Assembly (NCBI RefSeq): GCF_000521865.1
Contig: NZ_JAME01000013.1
Span: forward strand, 1 to 64,000
Origin: Roseivivax isoporae LMG 25204
GTDB lineage: Bacteria; Pseudomonadota; Alphaproteobacteria; Rhodobacterales; Rhodobacteraceae
Direction of reading: 5' to 3'
DNA length: 64,000 nucleotides
Position numbers and translations under genes: made by a program. Under the pieces are notes generated by a model that saw only the letters and a program-made list of their open reading frames with translations, did not search any database and was not told the origin of the DNA. Within the stretch, counting starts at the first letter, position 1, and each line of letters opens with the position of its first letter. Shown here piece after piece: positions 16,614 to 25,466 of the stretch.

Positions 16614-17645
16614 ATGAAGACCCTTCTTCTGACCTCTGCCGTCGCGCTTGCCGCCAGTGGCGCCGTTGCCGACGAGATCCGCGTGCTGAACTGGCAGGGC
16701 TACGGCACCGACCTCGACTGGGCGGTCGATGCCTTTGCCGAGGCGACCGGCCACACGGTCGTGCACGAGTACTTCAACTCCGAACAGGAGATGCTGACCA
16801 AGCTGCGCACCAATCCCGGCGCCTACGACGTGGTCATGATCAATGCGGCCTTCACGCCGCAGGCGATCTCGGAAGAGCTGATCAGCCCGATCGACACCGC
16901 GACGCTCGAGAACTTCGCGGGCATTCCGGCAAGCTTTGCCGAGGACCCCAAGCTCAACGCCGACGGCCAGACTTACGGTGTGCCGTGGACCTGGGGCCTC
17001 ACCTCCTTCGCGATCAACACCGAGGCGTGGGACGACACGCCGACCTCGATCCTCGCGCTCTGGGACGAGGCACATGCAGGGCGCGTGTCGATCCGCGACG
17101 ACGCGGTCGAGGCGATGCAGCTCGGTGCCCTGGCCACCGGGCAGGACATCAACGACATCCGGGATCTCGACGCCGCCGCGGCAAAGATCGCGGAGCTGCT
17201 GCCGAACCTGCGCACCTTCTGGAGCAGCGAGAACGACTGGAACCAGTTCATGGCCGCAGGCGAACTCGATGCCGCGACCTACTGGTCGGGCTCGGCCAGC
17301 CGCTCCGCCGCGCTGGGACTGCCGGTGCAGTTCGTGATCCCCGAGGAAGGCGCCGTGGGCTGGCTCGACGGCCTGTCGATCCCCGCCACGTCCGAACACA
17401 AGGACGCCGCGCTCCAGTTCATCGACCACATGATCGACCCGGACTTCTACGTGAAGTGGGATGCCGAAGGCGCGCCCGCCTCGGCCAATGCCGAGGCCGC
17501 CGACGCCCTACCGGACGACGCCTTCAACAAGGCGGTTCTGGGCGATCCGGAGGTCGCGGCCCGCGTGCACTTCCAGGCGCCGATCGATGACGAGACGCGC
17601 GAAAAGTATCTCGAGGTCTGGCAGGGTCTGAAGGCGTCCCAGTAA
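16614..17645 (+). CDS. ABC transporter periplasmic binding protein (PotD type)
   Basis: 343 residues with a signal peptide of about 19 residues (MKTLLLTSAVALAASGAVA). The mature protein begins DEIRVLNWQGYGTD, the hallmark of spermidine/putrescine-type receptors (family 1, PotD/PotF group), and has YDVVMINAAFTPQAI and PWTWGLTSFAINTEAW. In PotD, acidic and aromatic residues bind the polyamine; here the genomic partners suggest a ribosylated ligand, so polyamine specificity should not be assumed. Start at 16614 has AGGGAGA upstream. A stem-loop follows before the permease genes. Confidence 0.9.
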   Translation: MKTLLLTSAVALAASGAVADEIRVLNWQGYGTDLDWAVDAFAEATGHTVVHEYFNSEQEMLTKLRTNPGAYDVVMINAAFTPQAISEELISPIDTATLENFAGIPASFAEDPKLNADGQTYGVPWTWGLTSFAINTEAWDDTPTSILALWDEAHAGRVSIRDDAVEAMQLGALATGQDINDIRDLDAAAAKIAELLPNLRTFWSSENDWNQFMAAGELDAATYWSGSASRSAALGLPVQFVIPEEGAVGWLDGLSIPATSEHKDAALQFIDHMIDPDFYVKWDAEGAPASANAEAADALPDDAFNKAVLGDPEVAARVHFQAPIDDETREKYLEVWQGLKASQ

Positions 17646-17676
17646 CGCACGCCGGAGATCCCGAAAGCATGATGTC

Positions 17677-17697
17677 GGGCCCGCCGCGCGCGGGCCC
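17677..17697 (+). terminator. Intercistronic stem-loop after the PotD-type gene
   Basis: Perfect 8-bp repeat GGGCCCGC (17677-17684) and GCGGGCCC (17690-17697) with a 5-base loop; no T-run. Same position, between receptor and permease genes, as the stem-loops at 2900-2920, 33189-33223 and 43357-43374. Confidence 0.55.
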
Positions 17698-17714
17698 CTC
17701 CGAGGGAGGCACCC

Positions 17715-18578
17715 ATGGCCGAGATCACCGCGCCCGAGGACAGGCGGCGCCTCGTCACGCTTCTGAGCCCGGCCTACCTGTGGCTGACGCTCGCGGTCTT
17801 TCTGCCGCTGTCGGCGATGCTGTTCTTCAGCTTCCTCACCGACCTGCCGCAGGACGCGCCCGACTGGGGCTTCACGCTCGAGAACTACCTGAGCTTCGGC
17901 GAAAGCGAGGTCTACGCCACCCTCCTGTGGAAGTCGCTCAAGCTCGGGGTCACCGTCACCTTCTTCTGCATCCTGATCGGCTATCCCTGCGCGCTCGTCC
18001 TCGCCCGCACCATCAAGGGCCGCGCGCGCGAAACGCTGTTCCTGCTGGTCATCCTGCCCTTCTGGTCGAATTCGCTGGTGCGCATCTTCTCGTGGGCGAT
18101 CGTGCTGCGGGGCAACGGCGTGCTGGAGCGCGGGCTCGAGGCGGTGCTGCCGTGGGACATCCGCCTGAACCTGATGTTCACCACGCATGCGGTGGTGATC
18201 GGCCTCGTGCACAGCTACCTGCCCTACGTCATCCTGACCTCGTATCTCGCGCTGCAGGCCATCGACGACGACATCGTCGACGCCGCGCGGTCGATGGGCG
18301 CCAGCACGCTCACCATCCTGCGCCGGCTGCTGCTGCCCCTGTCGCTGCCGGGGCTCCTGGCGGGCGCGGTGCTGGTCTTCGTGCCGGTCGTGGGCTCGTT
18401 CATGGAGCCGCGGATCCTCGGCGGGCGCCACGGGACCTATTACGGCACGGTGATCGAGGACCAGTTCGTCGCGGTCTACAACTGGCCGCTCGGCGCGGCG
18501 CTGAGCTTCGTGCTCCTCGCGGTCGTATTGCTGATCCTCGGCCTCTCGACCCCGATCCTGCGGCGGGCCCGGACATGA
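17715..18578 (+). CDS. ABC transporter permease (PotB type)
   Basis: 287 residues with six membrane helices and the EAA loop VDAARSMGASTLTILRRLLLPLSLPGLLAG. The motif ILPFWSNSLVRIFSWAIVL is typical of PotB. GGGAGG precedes the ATG. Pairs with the next gene to form the channel of the importer in the hydrolase/kinase operon. Confidence 0.92.
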   Translation: MAEITAPEDRRRLVTLLSPAYLWLTLAVFLPLSAMLFFSFLTDLPQDAPDWGFTLENYLSFGESEVYATLLWKSLKLGVTVTFFCILIGYPCALVLARTIKGRARETLFLLVILPFWSNSLVRIFSWAIVLRGNGVLERGLEAVLPWDIRLNLMFTTHAVVIGLVHSYLPYVILTSYLALQAIDDDIVDAARSMGASTLTILRRLLLPLSLPGLLAGAVLVFVPVVGSFMEPRILGGRHGTYYGTVIEDQFVAVYNWPLGAALSFVLLAVVLLILGLSTPILRRART

Positions 18579-18589
18579 GGAGAGCCCGC

Positions 18590-19375
18590 ATGCGACGCCC
18601 CCTGCTCCCGCTCCTCGGTCGCGCCTGGCTGGCGCTGATCCTCGTCTTTCTCTACGCGCCGATCCTCGTCATGGCGGCGATGAGCTTCAACGCCTCGCCG
18701 TTCTACCAGTTGCCGTTCGAGTTCTCGACGCGCTGGTACGCGGACATGGCGATGAATCCGCAGATCATCGAGGCGAGCCTGCGGTCGGTCGGCATCGCGC
18801 TTGCGACCATGGTCATTGCCACGGCGCTCGGCACGGCCGCGTCGATCGCGCTCTTCCGCTACGACTTTCCCGGCAAGAGGGTGCTGCAGGTCCTGCTCTT
18901 TCCGCCGATCGCCATCCCCTGGCTCATCACCGGAACCGCGATGCTGATCTTCTTCTTCGCCATCGGCATTGGGCGCGGCACGCCGGCGGTGCTGATCGGC
19001 CACGTGGCGCTGGCGCTGCCCTACGTCATCGTCACCGTCAGCGCGCGGCTCAGCAGCTTCGACGTCACGCTGGAAGAGGCCGCGCGCGCCCTCGGTGCCG
19101 ACGCCTGGACCGTGCTGCGGCGGGTGACCCTGCCCTGGATCGCCCCCGGCATCGTGGCCGGCGCGCTCTTCGCCTTCGCCGTCAGCTTCGACCAGTTCGT
19201 GGTGAGCTACTTCCTCGCCGAACCGGGCGACAGCACGCTGCCCGTGCTGATCTACACGGCGATCCGCAAGGGCTTCACCCCGGAGATCAATGCCATCTCC
19301 ACCATCATCATCACGGTATCCATGGGGATCATGTTTCTCGCCACCCGCAAATCCAGCTTCGGAGGCAGCCGCTGA
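18590..19375 (+). CDS. ABC transporter permease (PotC type)
   Basis: 261 residues with six membrane helices and the EAA loop LEEAARALGADAWTVLRRVTLPWIAPGIVAG. An in-frame ATG at 18575 overlaps the previous stop (ATGA) and would add five residues (MRRAR). I prefer 18590 because GAGGAGA lies seven bases before it, but either start is possible. The stop overlaps the ATPase start. Confidence 0.9.
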   Translation: MRRPLLPLLGRAWLALILVFLYAPILVMAAMSFNASPFYQLPFEFSTRWYADMAMNPQIIEASLRSVGIALATMVIATALGTAASIALFRYDFPGKRVLQVLLFPPIAIPWLITGTAMLIFFFAIGIGRGTPAVLIGHVALALPYVIVTVSARLSSFDVTLEEAARALGADAWTVLRRVTLPWIAPGIVAGALFAFAVSFDQFVVSYFLAEPGDSTLPVLIYTAIRKGFTPEINAISTIIITVSMGIMFLATRKSSFGGSR

Positions 19376-20397
19376 TGTCATCGGTCGAGGTTCGCAACAT
19401 CACCAAGTCCTTCGGACGGGCCCGCGCGCTGGACGACGTGTCGATCACCTTCGAGGATGGCGGCTTCTTCGCGCTGCTCGGGCCCTCGGGATCGGGCAAG
19501 ACCACGCTCCTGCGGACCATCGCGGGGTTCTCGTTCCCGGACACGGGCACCATCCGCATCGGCGCGCGCAACGTCGAGGCCGTCCCGGTCGAGAAGCGCG
19601 ACATCGGCATGATGTTCCAGAGCTACGCGCTCTTCCCGAACATGTCCGTGGCAGACAACGTGGGATTCGGGCTGCGCGTGCGCCGGGTGGGCGCGGCCGA
19701 GGAACGCCGCCGCGTGGCCGAGGCCCTCGACCTCGTGCAGCTCGGCGACAAGGGGGGTCGCATGCCGCACCAGCTGTCGGGCGGACAGCGGCAGCGCGTG
19801 GCGCTGGCCCGGGCCATCGTGACGCAGCCCAAGGTCCTGTTGCTCGACGAGCCCTTGTCGGCACTGGACAAGACCCTGCGGGTCGACATGCAGATCGAGC
19901 TCAAGCGCATCCAGCGCGAGGTCGGCATCACCACGATCTTCGTCACCCACGACCAGGAGGAAGCGCTGACGCTCTCCGACCGCATCGGCATCCTGCGGGA
20001 CGGACGGATCGTTCAGGCGGGCACTCCGCGCGAGGTTTACGACCACCCGAACAGCGCCTTTGCCGCCACCTTCCTCGGCGAGGCGAACTGGCTGCCGGAC
20101 GCGGCGCTCGAGGGCCTGCAGCTGCCCGGCGACCGAACCCGCCACCGCTTTGCCGTGCGCCCCGAGGCGCTGACGCTCACCGACGGGCGCCCAGCCACGG
20201 GCAACGCCCTGTCCGCGAGGCTCGAGCAGCGCGTGTTCGCGGGCGCCATGGCGACCTGCCTCGTGCGGGTCGACGGAGAGCCGTGGAAGCTCGTCGCACG
20301 GGATCGCGACCTGCCCGAGATGGCCCCCGGCTCGGAGGTCTGGGTGTCCTGGACCCCCGAGGATACCCTGGCCGTGCCCCGCGAGGCCGCCACGTGA
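19375..20397 (+). CDS. ABC transporter ATPase (PotA type)
   Basis: 340 residues: Walker A GPSGSGKT at 36-43, Q-loop in MMFQSYALFPNMSV, LSGGQ at 134-138, Walker B LLLDEP ending at 160, then a C-terminal TOBE-like domain (about 265-335) with RFAVRPEAL. Last gene of the seven-gene operon beginning at 13963; its ATG shares a base with the PotC-type stop (TGATG). A strong stem-loop follows. Confidence 0.93.
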   Translation: MSSVEVRNITKSFGRARALDDVSITFEDGGFFALLGPSGSGKTTLLRTIAGFSFPDTGTIRIGARNVEAVPVEKRDIGMMFQSYALFPNMSVADNVGFGLRVRRVGAAEERRRVAEALDLVQLGDKGGRMPHQLSGGQRQRVALARAIVTQPKVLLLDEPLSALDKTLRVDMQIELKRIQREVGITTIFVTHDQEEALTLSDRIGILRDGRIVQAGTPREVYDHPNSAFAATFLGEANWLPDAALEGLQLPGDRTRHRFAVRPEALTLTDGRPATGNALSARLEQRVFAGAMATCLVRVDGEPWKLVARDRDLPEMAPGSEVWVSWTPEDTLAVPREAAT

Positions 20398-20434
20398 CCT
20401 GACGCGCGCCGCGGGCGGGACTGCCGGCACCCTG

Positions 20435-20464
20435 GGAGCGGACCGCGCGGGCGCGGTCCGCTCC
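20435..20464. terminator. Bidirectional terminator-like stem-loop
   Basis: Perfect 13-bp inverted repeat GGAGCGGACCGCG (20435-20447) and CGCGGTCCGCTCC (20452-20464) with a 4-base loop, midway in the gap between the converging ATPase and serine-hydrolase genes. There is no T-run on either side, as is common at this G+C content. Confidence 0.65.
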
Positions 20465-20478
20465 TGGGGCACGAGGCC

Positions 20479-21684
20479 TCAGGCGGCGGCTGCCGCCTTT
20501 GCATGCCGGTAGACGGCGGTCTCGAAGTCGAGGAAGCCGGTGAAGGAGACCGGGTCGCCGAAGGGCAGGATCTGCGTGGCCCAGAACCCGCCATGCCCGT
20601 TCTTGCGGTCGATCCAGTAGAACAGGTTGGCGAGCCCGGCCCAGCCGATGGCGCCCGCCGGACGGCCGGTCGGCGCCTCCTCCTCGTTGACCATGAAGGT
20701 GTAGGACCAGCTCTTCTTCAACCCCGGGAAGAATTCCGCGTCGTTCGAGAGCGACGGGATCACGCCCGGAAGCATGACGACCTGCTGGTGCTTCCGAAGG
20801 CCGTTCCTGACGGCGGCCTCGACAGTCTCGGGCCGGAGCACGCGGCCGTGGGGGCCCATCCCGTCGTTCAGCCACATGCGGATGAACTTCATGTATTCGC
20901 CGATCGACGCGTAGAGCCCGTGTCCCGCCATGTCGACTTCGGGGTCGTCGGGCAGGGCGAAGGTGTCCATCGGCGCGAGCCCGCCGTCGGCACCGCGGGC
21001 ATGCGTGGTCGCCGTGCGCGCCTTCATGTCGTCGGTCCGCGTGAACGCCATGTCGGTGATGCCGAGAGGCGCGAACACGCGCTCCTTCAGCACCTCCGAC
21101 AGCCGCTTGCCGCGGATGCCCTCGACGACCCGGCCGGCCCAGTCGATGTTCGAGCCGTATTCCCATTTCTCGCCCGGATCGAAAAGCAGCGGCGTCCTGA
21201 TGGCGGCCTTGGTTCCCGTGACCACCGAGGGCTGGCAATGGTCCCGCGCCAGCCGGGCATAGTTCTCGTTGAAGAAGTCGTAGCCGAAGCCCGCGGTGTG
21301 GAGCATGAGCATCCGCGTCGTGACATCGGTCTTGGGTGGCCGCAGCTTCGGGTTCCCGGCGTCGTCGAAGCCCTCGATCACCTGCAGTTCGCCGATCTCG
21401 GGCGCATATTCCTTGGCGGGCGCGTCGAGATCGAGAAGCCCCTCCTCGACGCATTGCATCACGGCGGTGCCGCCGATGGCCTTGGTGGTCGAGAAGATGG
21501 CGAACACGGTGTCGGTCGTCATCGGTTCGCCGGACCCCATGTGGCGCACGCCGGCCGCGCCCTCGTAAGTGTTCGTGGCGGTGTCGGTGATCATCGCGAC
21601 GACGCCGGGCACACGTTCGGCGGGCTCGCCGGATGTGACGCGCTGCAGGATCTTGTCGGCCGCATTGGTGATTTCGGAATTCAT
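20479..21684 (-). CDS. Beta-lactamase-fold serine hydrolase (esterase)
   Basis: 401 residues, no signal peptide, so cytoplasmic. Class C beta-lactamase/EstB fold: catalytic S65-x-x-K68 in [10 protein letters not shown], the family block [16 protein letters not shown], and [17 protein letters not shown] around the expected YxN tyrosine. The third motif appears as HGG (NGHGGFWAT) instead of KTG, which is common in esterases of the family. GGGAGGAG precedes the ATG. It lies directly downstream of a Baeyer-Villiger monooxygenase, so its likely job is to hydrolyse the ester or lactone that enzyme makes. The gap of 56 bases is compatible with one operon. Confidence 0.88.
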   Translation of the reverse strand: MNSEITNAADKILQRVTSGEPAERVPGVVAMITDTATNTYEGAAGVRHMGSGEPMTTDTVFAIFSTTKAIGGTAVMQCVEEGLLDLDAPAKEYAPEIGELQVIEGFDDAGNPKLRPPKTDVTTRMLMLHTAGFGYDFFNENYARLARDHCQPSVVTGTKAAIRTPLLFDPGEKWEYGSNIDWAGRVVEGIRGKRLSEVLKERVFAPLGITDMAFTRTDDMKARTATTHARGADGGLAPMDTFALPDDPEVDMAGHGLYASIGEYMKFIRMWLNDGMGPHGRVLRPETVEAAVRNGLRKHQQVVMLPGVIPSLSNDAEFFPGLKKSWSYTFMVNEEEAPTGRPAGAIGWAGLANLFYWIDRKNGHGGFWATQILPFGDPVSFTGFLDFETAVYRHAKAAAAA

Positions 21685-21740
21685 GGTACTCCTCCCTTTC
21701 TCATGATTTCTCGATCGTCGCGCTGGTAGGCTCGTCCGGT

Positions 21741-23381
21741 TCAGTGCATCGCGAAGCCGTCGTATCCATTCGCGGCAACCTCGGCGCACTTCGCCCGGTA
21801 GGTTCCGACACCGCCGGTATAGGACAGGACCCGGCGGGGCTTTCCGGGGACGTTGCTGCCAAGATACCACGAGTCGGTCTTCGAGATCAGGGTGGCGTTC
21901 GCCGTGGCGTCGTGATGCCGGACCCAGGCCTCTTCGGCCTCGGCCGTCGGCTCGATCACCCTCGCGCCCTTCGCGCGGACATGTGCGATGCAGTCGCTGA
22001 TCCACTCGGTCTGCTGCTGCAGGCACGTCGTCATGTTGCAGAGCGCCGCGGACGGGGCGAGCGGTACCGCCGTGGTGAAGAGGTTGGGGTAGCCATGGAT
22101 CTGGAGCCCCATCATGGTGCGGATGTCCCGGCCCCACTCCTCTTTCAGGGACCGGCCGTCCCGACCGCGGATGTCGATGCGTGTCAGCGCCCCGGTTCCC
22201 GCGTCGAAGCCCGTCGCCAGGATGATGACGTCGAGAGCGTAGGACGTCCCGTCGCGCAGCTCGATTCCGTCCGGGGTGACCCGCGTGATGGGGGTCTCGC
22301 GAACGTTGACGAGCTCGACATTGTCGCGGTGGTAGACCTCGAGATAGTTGGTCTCGAGCGGCACCCGGTGGGTCCCGAACCCGTAATCCTTCGGGATCAG
22401 GATGTCCGCGAGGCGGTCGTCCTTCAGGCGCATCCGCATCTTCCCGCGCACGAACTCCGACACCTCCTCGCTGACCGCCGGGTCGAAGAAGATTTCTGCG
22501 AAGGACGCGAGCCAGAGCTTCAGCGAGCCGTCGGCATGGATGTCCTCCAGCCGCTGCCGACGGTCGTCCGGCGACAACTCGGCCCAGGTCGGGCCGAAAT
22601 CGTATTCGAAGCCGGTGAAGGTCCGCGGCAGGACCTCGCGGAATTCCTGAAACCGCGCCTTGTAGGAGGCGCCGCCGTTCTCGAACGCGGGGTTCTTCAT
22701 CGGCAGGACGTATTGCGGCGTGCGCGCAAAGACGGTCAGGTGACCGACCTGGTCCGCGATGGTCTGGATGACCTGGATGCCGGTGGCCCCGATGCCGACG
22801 ACACCGACGCGCCGGCCCGCGAGGTCGACGCCCTCGTGCGGCCAGCGCGAGGTGTGGAAGATCTGGCCGTTGAACGCCTGGTGGCCCGGAAAGACGTCCT
22901 CGAGCGGGGCCGACAGCATGCCGCAGCACGTGATCAGGAACTGGGTGTCGATCACCTCGCCCCTGTCGGTTCTCACGGTCCAGCGCCGGGCATCCTCGTT
23001 CCAGTGCGCGCTGACGATGGTCGTCTCGAACTGGATGTCCCTCCTGAGGTCGAGCGCGTCCGCGACGTAGTTGAGCCAGCGTTCGATCTCGGGCTGACCC
23101 GGGAAACGCTCGCTCCACGTCCAGTTCCGGTAGAGGTCCTCGTCGAAAAGGTACTGGTAGATGTAGCTTTCGGAGTCGAACTTCGCCCCGGGATACCTGT
23201 TCCAGAACCACGTGCCGCCGGGGCCCGACGCGTTGTCGTAGGCGCGCACGTCGAGGCCCTGCCGACGCAGCTGGTGAAGCTGGTAGAGGCCCGCGACGCC
23301 GGCGCCGATGACCAGCGCGTCGAGTTTCGTTTCCGTCTCGTGCGTGCCGTTGCCCGACCCGTTCTCGGTCTTGGTCGCCAT
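21741..23381 (-). CDS. Type I Baeyer-Villiger monooxygenase
   Basis: 546-residue FAD/NADPH flavoprotein. N-terminal Rossmann GAGVAG at 26-31, the Baeyer-Villiger fingerprint F-x-G-x-x-x-H-x-x-x-W-P matched exactly by [12 protein letters not shown] at 170-181, and the second Rossmann GIGATG at 196-201. It should convert a ketone to an ester or a cyclic ketone to a lactone using NADPH and O2; the substrate is not readable. Length and fingerprints fit the cyclohexanone or acetone monooxygenase group. Start at 23381 follows GGGAGGAAATCAGG. Transcribed away from an AraC regulator, with a 22-bp-spaced direct repeat between them. Confidence 0.93.
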   Translation of the reverse strand: MATKTENGSGNGTHETETKLDALVIGAGVAGLYQLHQLRRQGLDVRAYDNASGPGGTWFWNRYPGAKFDSESYIYQYLFDEDLYRNWTWSERFPGQPEIERWLNYVADALDLRRDIQFETTIVSAHWNEDARRWTVRTDRGEVIDTQFLITCCGMLSAPLEDVFPGHQAFNGQIFHTSRWPHEGVDLAGRRVGVVGIGATGIQVIQTIADQVGHLTVFARTPQYVLPMKNPAFENGGASYKARFQEFREVLPRTFTGFEYDFGPTWAELSPDDRRQRLEDIHADGSLKLWLASFAEIFFDPAVSEEVSEFVRGKMRMRLKDDRLADILIPKDYGFGTHRVPLETNYLEVYHRDNVELVNVRETPITRVTPDGIELRDGTSYALDVIILATGFDAGTGALTRIDIRGRDGRSLKEEWGRDIRTMMGLQIHGYPNLFTTAVPLAPSAALCNMTTCLQQQTEWISDCIAHVRAKGARVIEPTAEAEEAWVRHHDATANATLISKTDSWYLGSNVPGKPRRVLSYTGGVGTYRAKCAEVAANGYDGFAMH

Positions 23382-23470
23382 CCTGATTTCCTCCCACAAG
23401 AAGAACCCGCCCGGCGAGGATGCTCGCCTCTTCCGGGAGGCCGAGTATCGGCAGACAGGACCGTGGCTGT

Positions 23471-23503
23471 CTTGAACGATCGGTGCCGGATGCTTGAACG
23501 ATC
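23471..23503. promoter_or_regulatory. Direct-repeat AraC-type operator
   Basis: CTTGAACGATC occurs twice, at 23471-23481 and 23493-23503, exactly 22 bp apart (two helical turns), in the 231-base gap between the divergent monooxygenase and AraC genes. AraC-family dimers bind tandem repeats at this spacing, so this is a good candidate for the activator site. Confidence 0.65.
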
Positions 23504-23612
23504 CCGACAATCTTTGATTGAAGACAGATCATCTCCTGATTGCTGGAAGTCTTTCTCGCGGATAGTCTTCGGGCCAGAGGGCGGAGTGGAGGCCGCCCGA
23601 GGGAGGAAGGTC

Positions 23613-24566
23613 GTGGCGGAGCTTGTCGCCCCCGAGGACCTGCCGAAATTCGTTCCGGGCCGGATCATCGCGCAGAGTGACGGTCTGAACTGGAATGGCG
23701 TCGGCCTGCGGTCCTACGCCTATCACGGACAGGATGTGGAAGTTCCCGCGATGCGGGACTTCATGCTCGTCCGCTATCGGTCGGGCGTGACCCCGATGGA
23801 GCGGCGTTTCGCGGGGAACTGGACGAGGACCACCTGCGGGCCCGGCGTGGTGTCGCTGCTGACCCGGTCGCAGATCTCCCACTGGCACTGGACCGAGGAC
23901 GTGGAGGTCACGCATGTCTATCTGCAGCCGGGGCTCGTCTCGCGTATCGCCGAGGACGTGACCGGACGACGGATCGAGGACATCGCGCTCGCCGACATCC
24001 TGCGCGCGGAGGATCCGGTTCTTAACGCGTGCATCGACGCCATTCACCTCGAAACGACCGGCGGATCGGTCGGCACGACCCTCTACGTCGATGCCGTCGC
24101 GCAGCAGCTGGTCATCCACCTGTTGCGGCGCTACGCGAACGTGGTCGTGCGGGAGGAGCGGCCACGCGGCGAGTTCAGCCTTGCCGAACGCAGGTGCCTG
24201 CAAGCCTTCATCGCGGAGAACCTGTCCCGCACCCTGACCCTCGACGACATGGCTCGGACGATGAAGATGTCGCCGCGGACCTTCGCGCGCTATTTCCACC
24301 GCACCTTCGGTGTCGCGCCCTATGCATATGTGCAGGGGGTGCGGCTGGCACAGGCCCGCGATCTCCTGAAAGGCGCGGAGAGCCTCAAGGAGATCGCCCA
24401 CCGATGCGGCTTCTCCGACCAGGCCCACATGACGCGGCAGTTCGGCCGCGCCTTCGGATGCACGCCCGCGGCCCTGCGTCCCGGCAGCCGGACCGACCCT
24501 CCGACCTCGAGTGCGGTCCCGCGGACATCCGGCGGCCCGGTGGCCGGCGCACTGCCGCGGCTCTAG
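23613..24566 (+). CDS. AraC-family regulator of the ketone-oxidation genes
   Basis: 317 residues from GTG at 23613, with GGAGG six bases upstream. The N-terminal half resembles the AraC-binding-like domain of catabolic activators ([18 protein letters not shown], then [18 protein letters not shown]). The C-terminal half (about 195-300) holds two helix-turn-helix motifs, [21 protein letters not shown] and [23 protein letters not shown]. The last 25 residues are a low-complexity Pro/Ser/Thr tail. It is divergent from the monooxygenase and esterase genes and probably activates them in response to a ketone or alcohol. Confidence 0.85.
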   Translation: MAELVAPEDLPKFVPGRIIAQSDGLNWNGVGLRSYAYHGQDVEVPAMRDFMLVRYRSGVTPMERRFAGNWTRTTCGPGVVSLLTRSQISHWHWTEDVEVTHVYLQPGLVSRIAEDVTGRRIEDIALADILRAEDPVLNACIDAIHLETTGGSVGTTLYVDAVAQQLVIHLLRRYANVVVREERPRGEFSLAERRCLQAFIAENLSRTLTLDDMARTMKMSPRTFARYFHRTFGVAPYAYVQGVRLAQARDLLKGAESLKEIAHRCGFSDQAHMTRQFGRAFGCTPAALRPGSRTDPPTSSAVPRTSGGPVAGALPRL

Positions 24567-24598
24567 CGACCGGCGGCCACTTCCGGCCACCGACCGTC

Positions 24599-25234
24599 TC
24601 ACGACACCGACGGGACGCCGGCATATCGATCGCGCTTCAGGAGCCGCGCCGCATGGACGGCATGGGCGGACGCCGTCTTCAGGGTCGAGCGCAACGCCTC
24701 AGGCGGCTCCGCGAGGTCCACGTAATTCCTCGGCTGCATCGCCTCGCCGACCCAGTAGACCCCGGCATTGGCCGGGATGGTGAAGCCCACGTCGTTCAGC
24801 GCCTGGAAACAGGCGGCGTGACAGGCATGGGCGCCGTCCTCGTTGCCGACCACCGCGACGAGCGCGACCTTGCCGGCGGGCGGCATGCGGTTCCTGTCAT
24901 CGGCCTCGGACAGGAACCCGTCCATCCGTTCGAGGACGCGACGGGCGACGCTCGACGGGTTTCCGAGCCAGATCGGGGTTCCGAGGATGAAGATGTCCGC
25001 GTCGAGGACACGCCGGCGCAAGGCCGGCCAGCCGTCCCCGGGCCCCATGTCCGACAGGACGCCGGGGACAAGATCGTGGTCGACCGCCCGCGCCACGCTG
25101 CCCTCGACGCCATGCGGCCGAAGCTCGGCGAGCAGGTCGGCGATCATCCGGTCGGTGGAACTCGGCTCCTCCGACCCGCTCCCGCGGAGCGAGCAGTTGA
25201 GGGCGAAGGCGGTGAGATCGGCGCTGTCGGGCAT
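24599..25234 (-). CDS. Flavodoxin-fold NAD(P)H reductase (FMN reductase family)
   Basis: 211 residues with NADPH-dependent FMN-reductase layout: LTAFALNCSLRGSG (phosphate-binding loop region), STDRMIADLL, DADIFILGTPIWLGNPSSVARRVLERMDGF, and VALVAVVGNEDGAHACHAACFQALNDVGF. Likely reduces quinones or supplies reduced flavin. It converges on the AraC gene (33-base gap) and is divergent from the NADH dehydrogenase. Start at 25234 has GAAGGGA upstream. A link to the adjacent monooxygenase is possible but not needed, since type I enzymes carry tightly bound FAD and use NADPH directly. Confidence 0.8.
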   Translation of the reverse strand: MPDSADLTAFALNCSLRGSGSEEPSSTDRMIADLLAELRPHGVEGSVARAVDHDLVPGVLSDMGPGDGWPALRRRVLDADIFILGTPIWLGNPSSVARRVLERMDGFLSEADDRNRMPPAGKVALVAVVGNEDGAHACHAACFQALNDVGFTIPANAGVYWVGEAMQPRNYVDLAEPPEALRSTLKTASAHAVHAARLLKRDRYAGVPSVS

Positions 25235-25466
25235 GTCTGCGGGTCCCTTCGGCTGTCGTGACCGTTGCGGATCGGGCGCATATCGGGTTCGATCCCGGCA
25301 ACAGCGCCTTCCGGCGAATGTTCCGGGTACGGGCGACGAGCGCGCGCGGCCTGCAACACCGGAGCGCCCGCGCGGCGGCCCGGGCGGCGGAACATTGCGT
25401 CCACCCTCCTGTTGGACGGGAAACGGCCCGCGGACACGGACCGCGCGGCCAGATCGGAGCCAGGGA

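Noticed and set aside
25317-25396. Inverted repeat AATGTTCCG / CGGAACATT between the flavodoxin-fold and ndh genes
   Set aside because: The arms are 62 bases apart and only 9 bp long; not convincing as an operator or hairpin without further copies.
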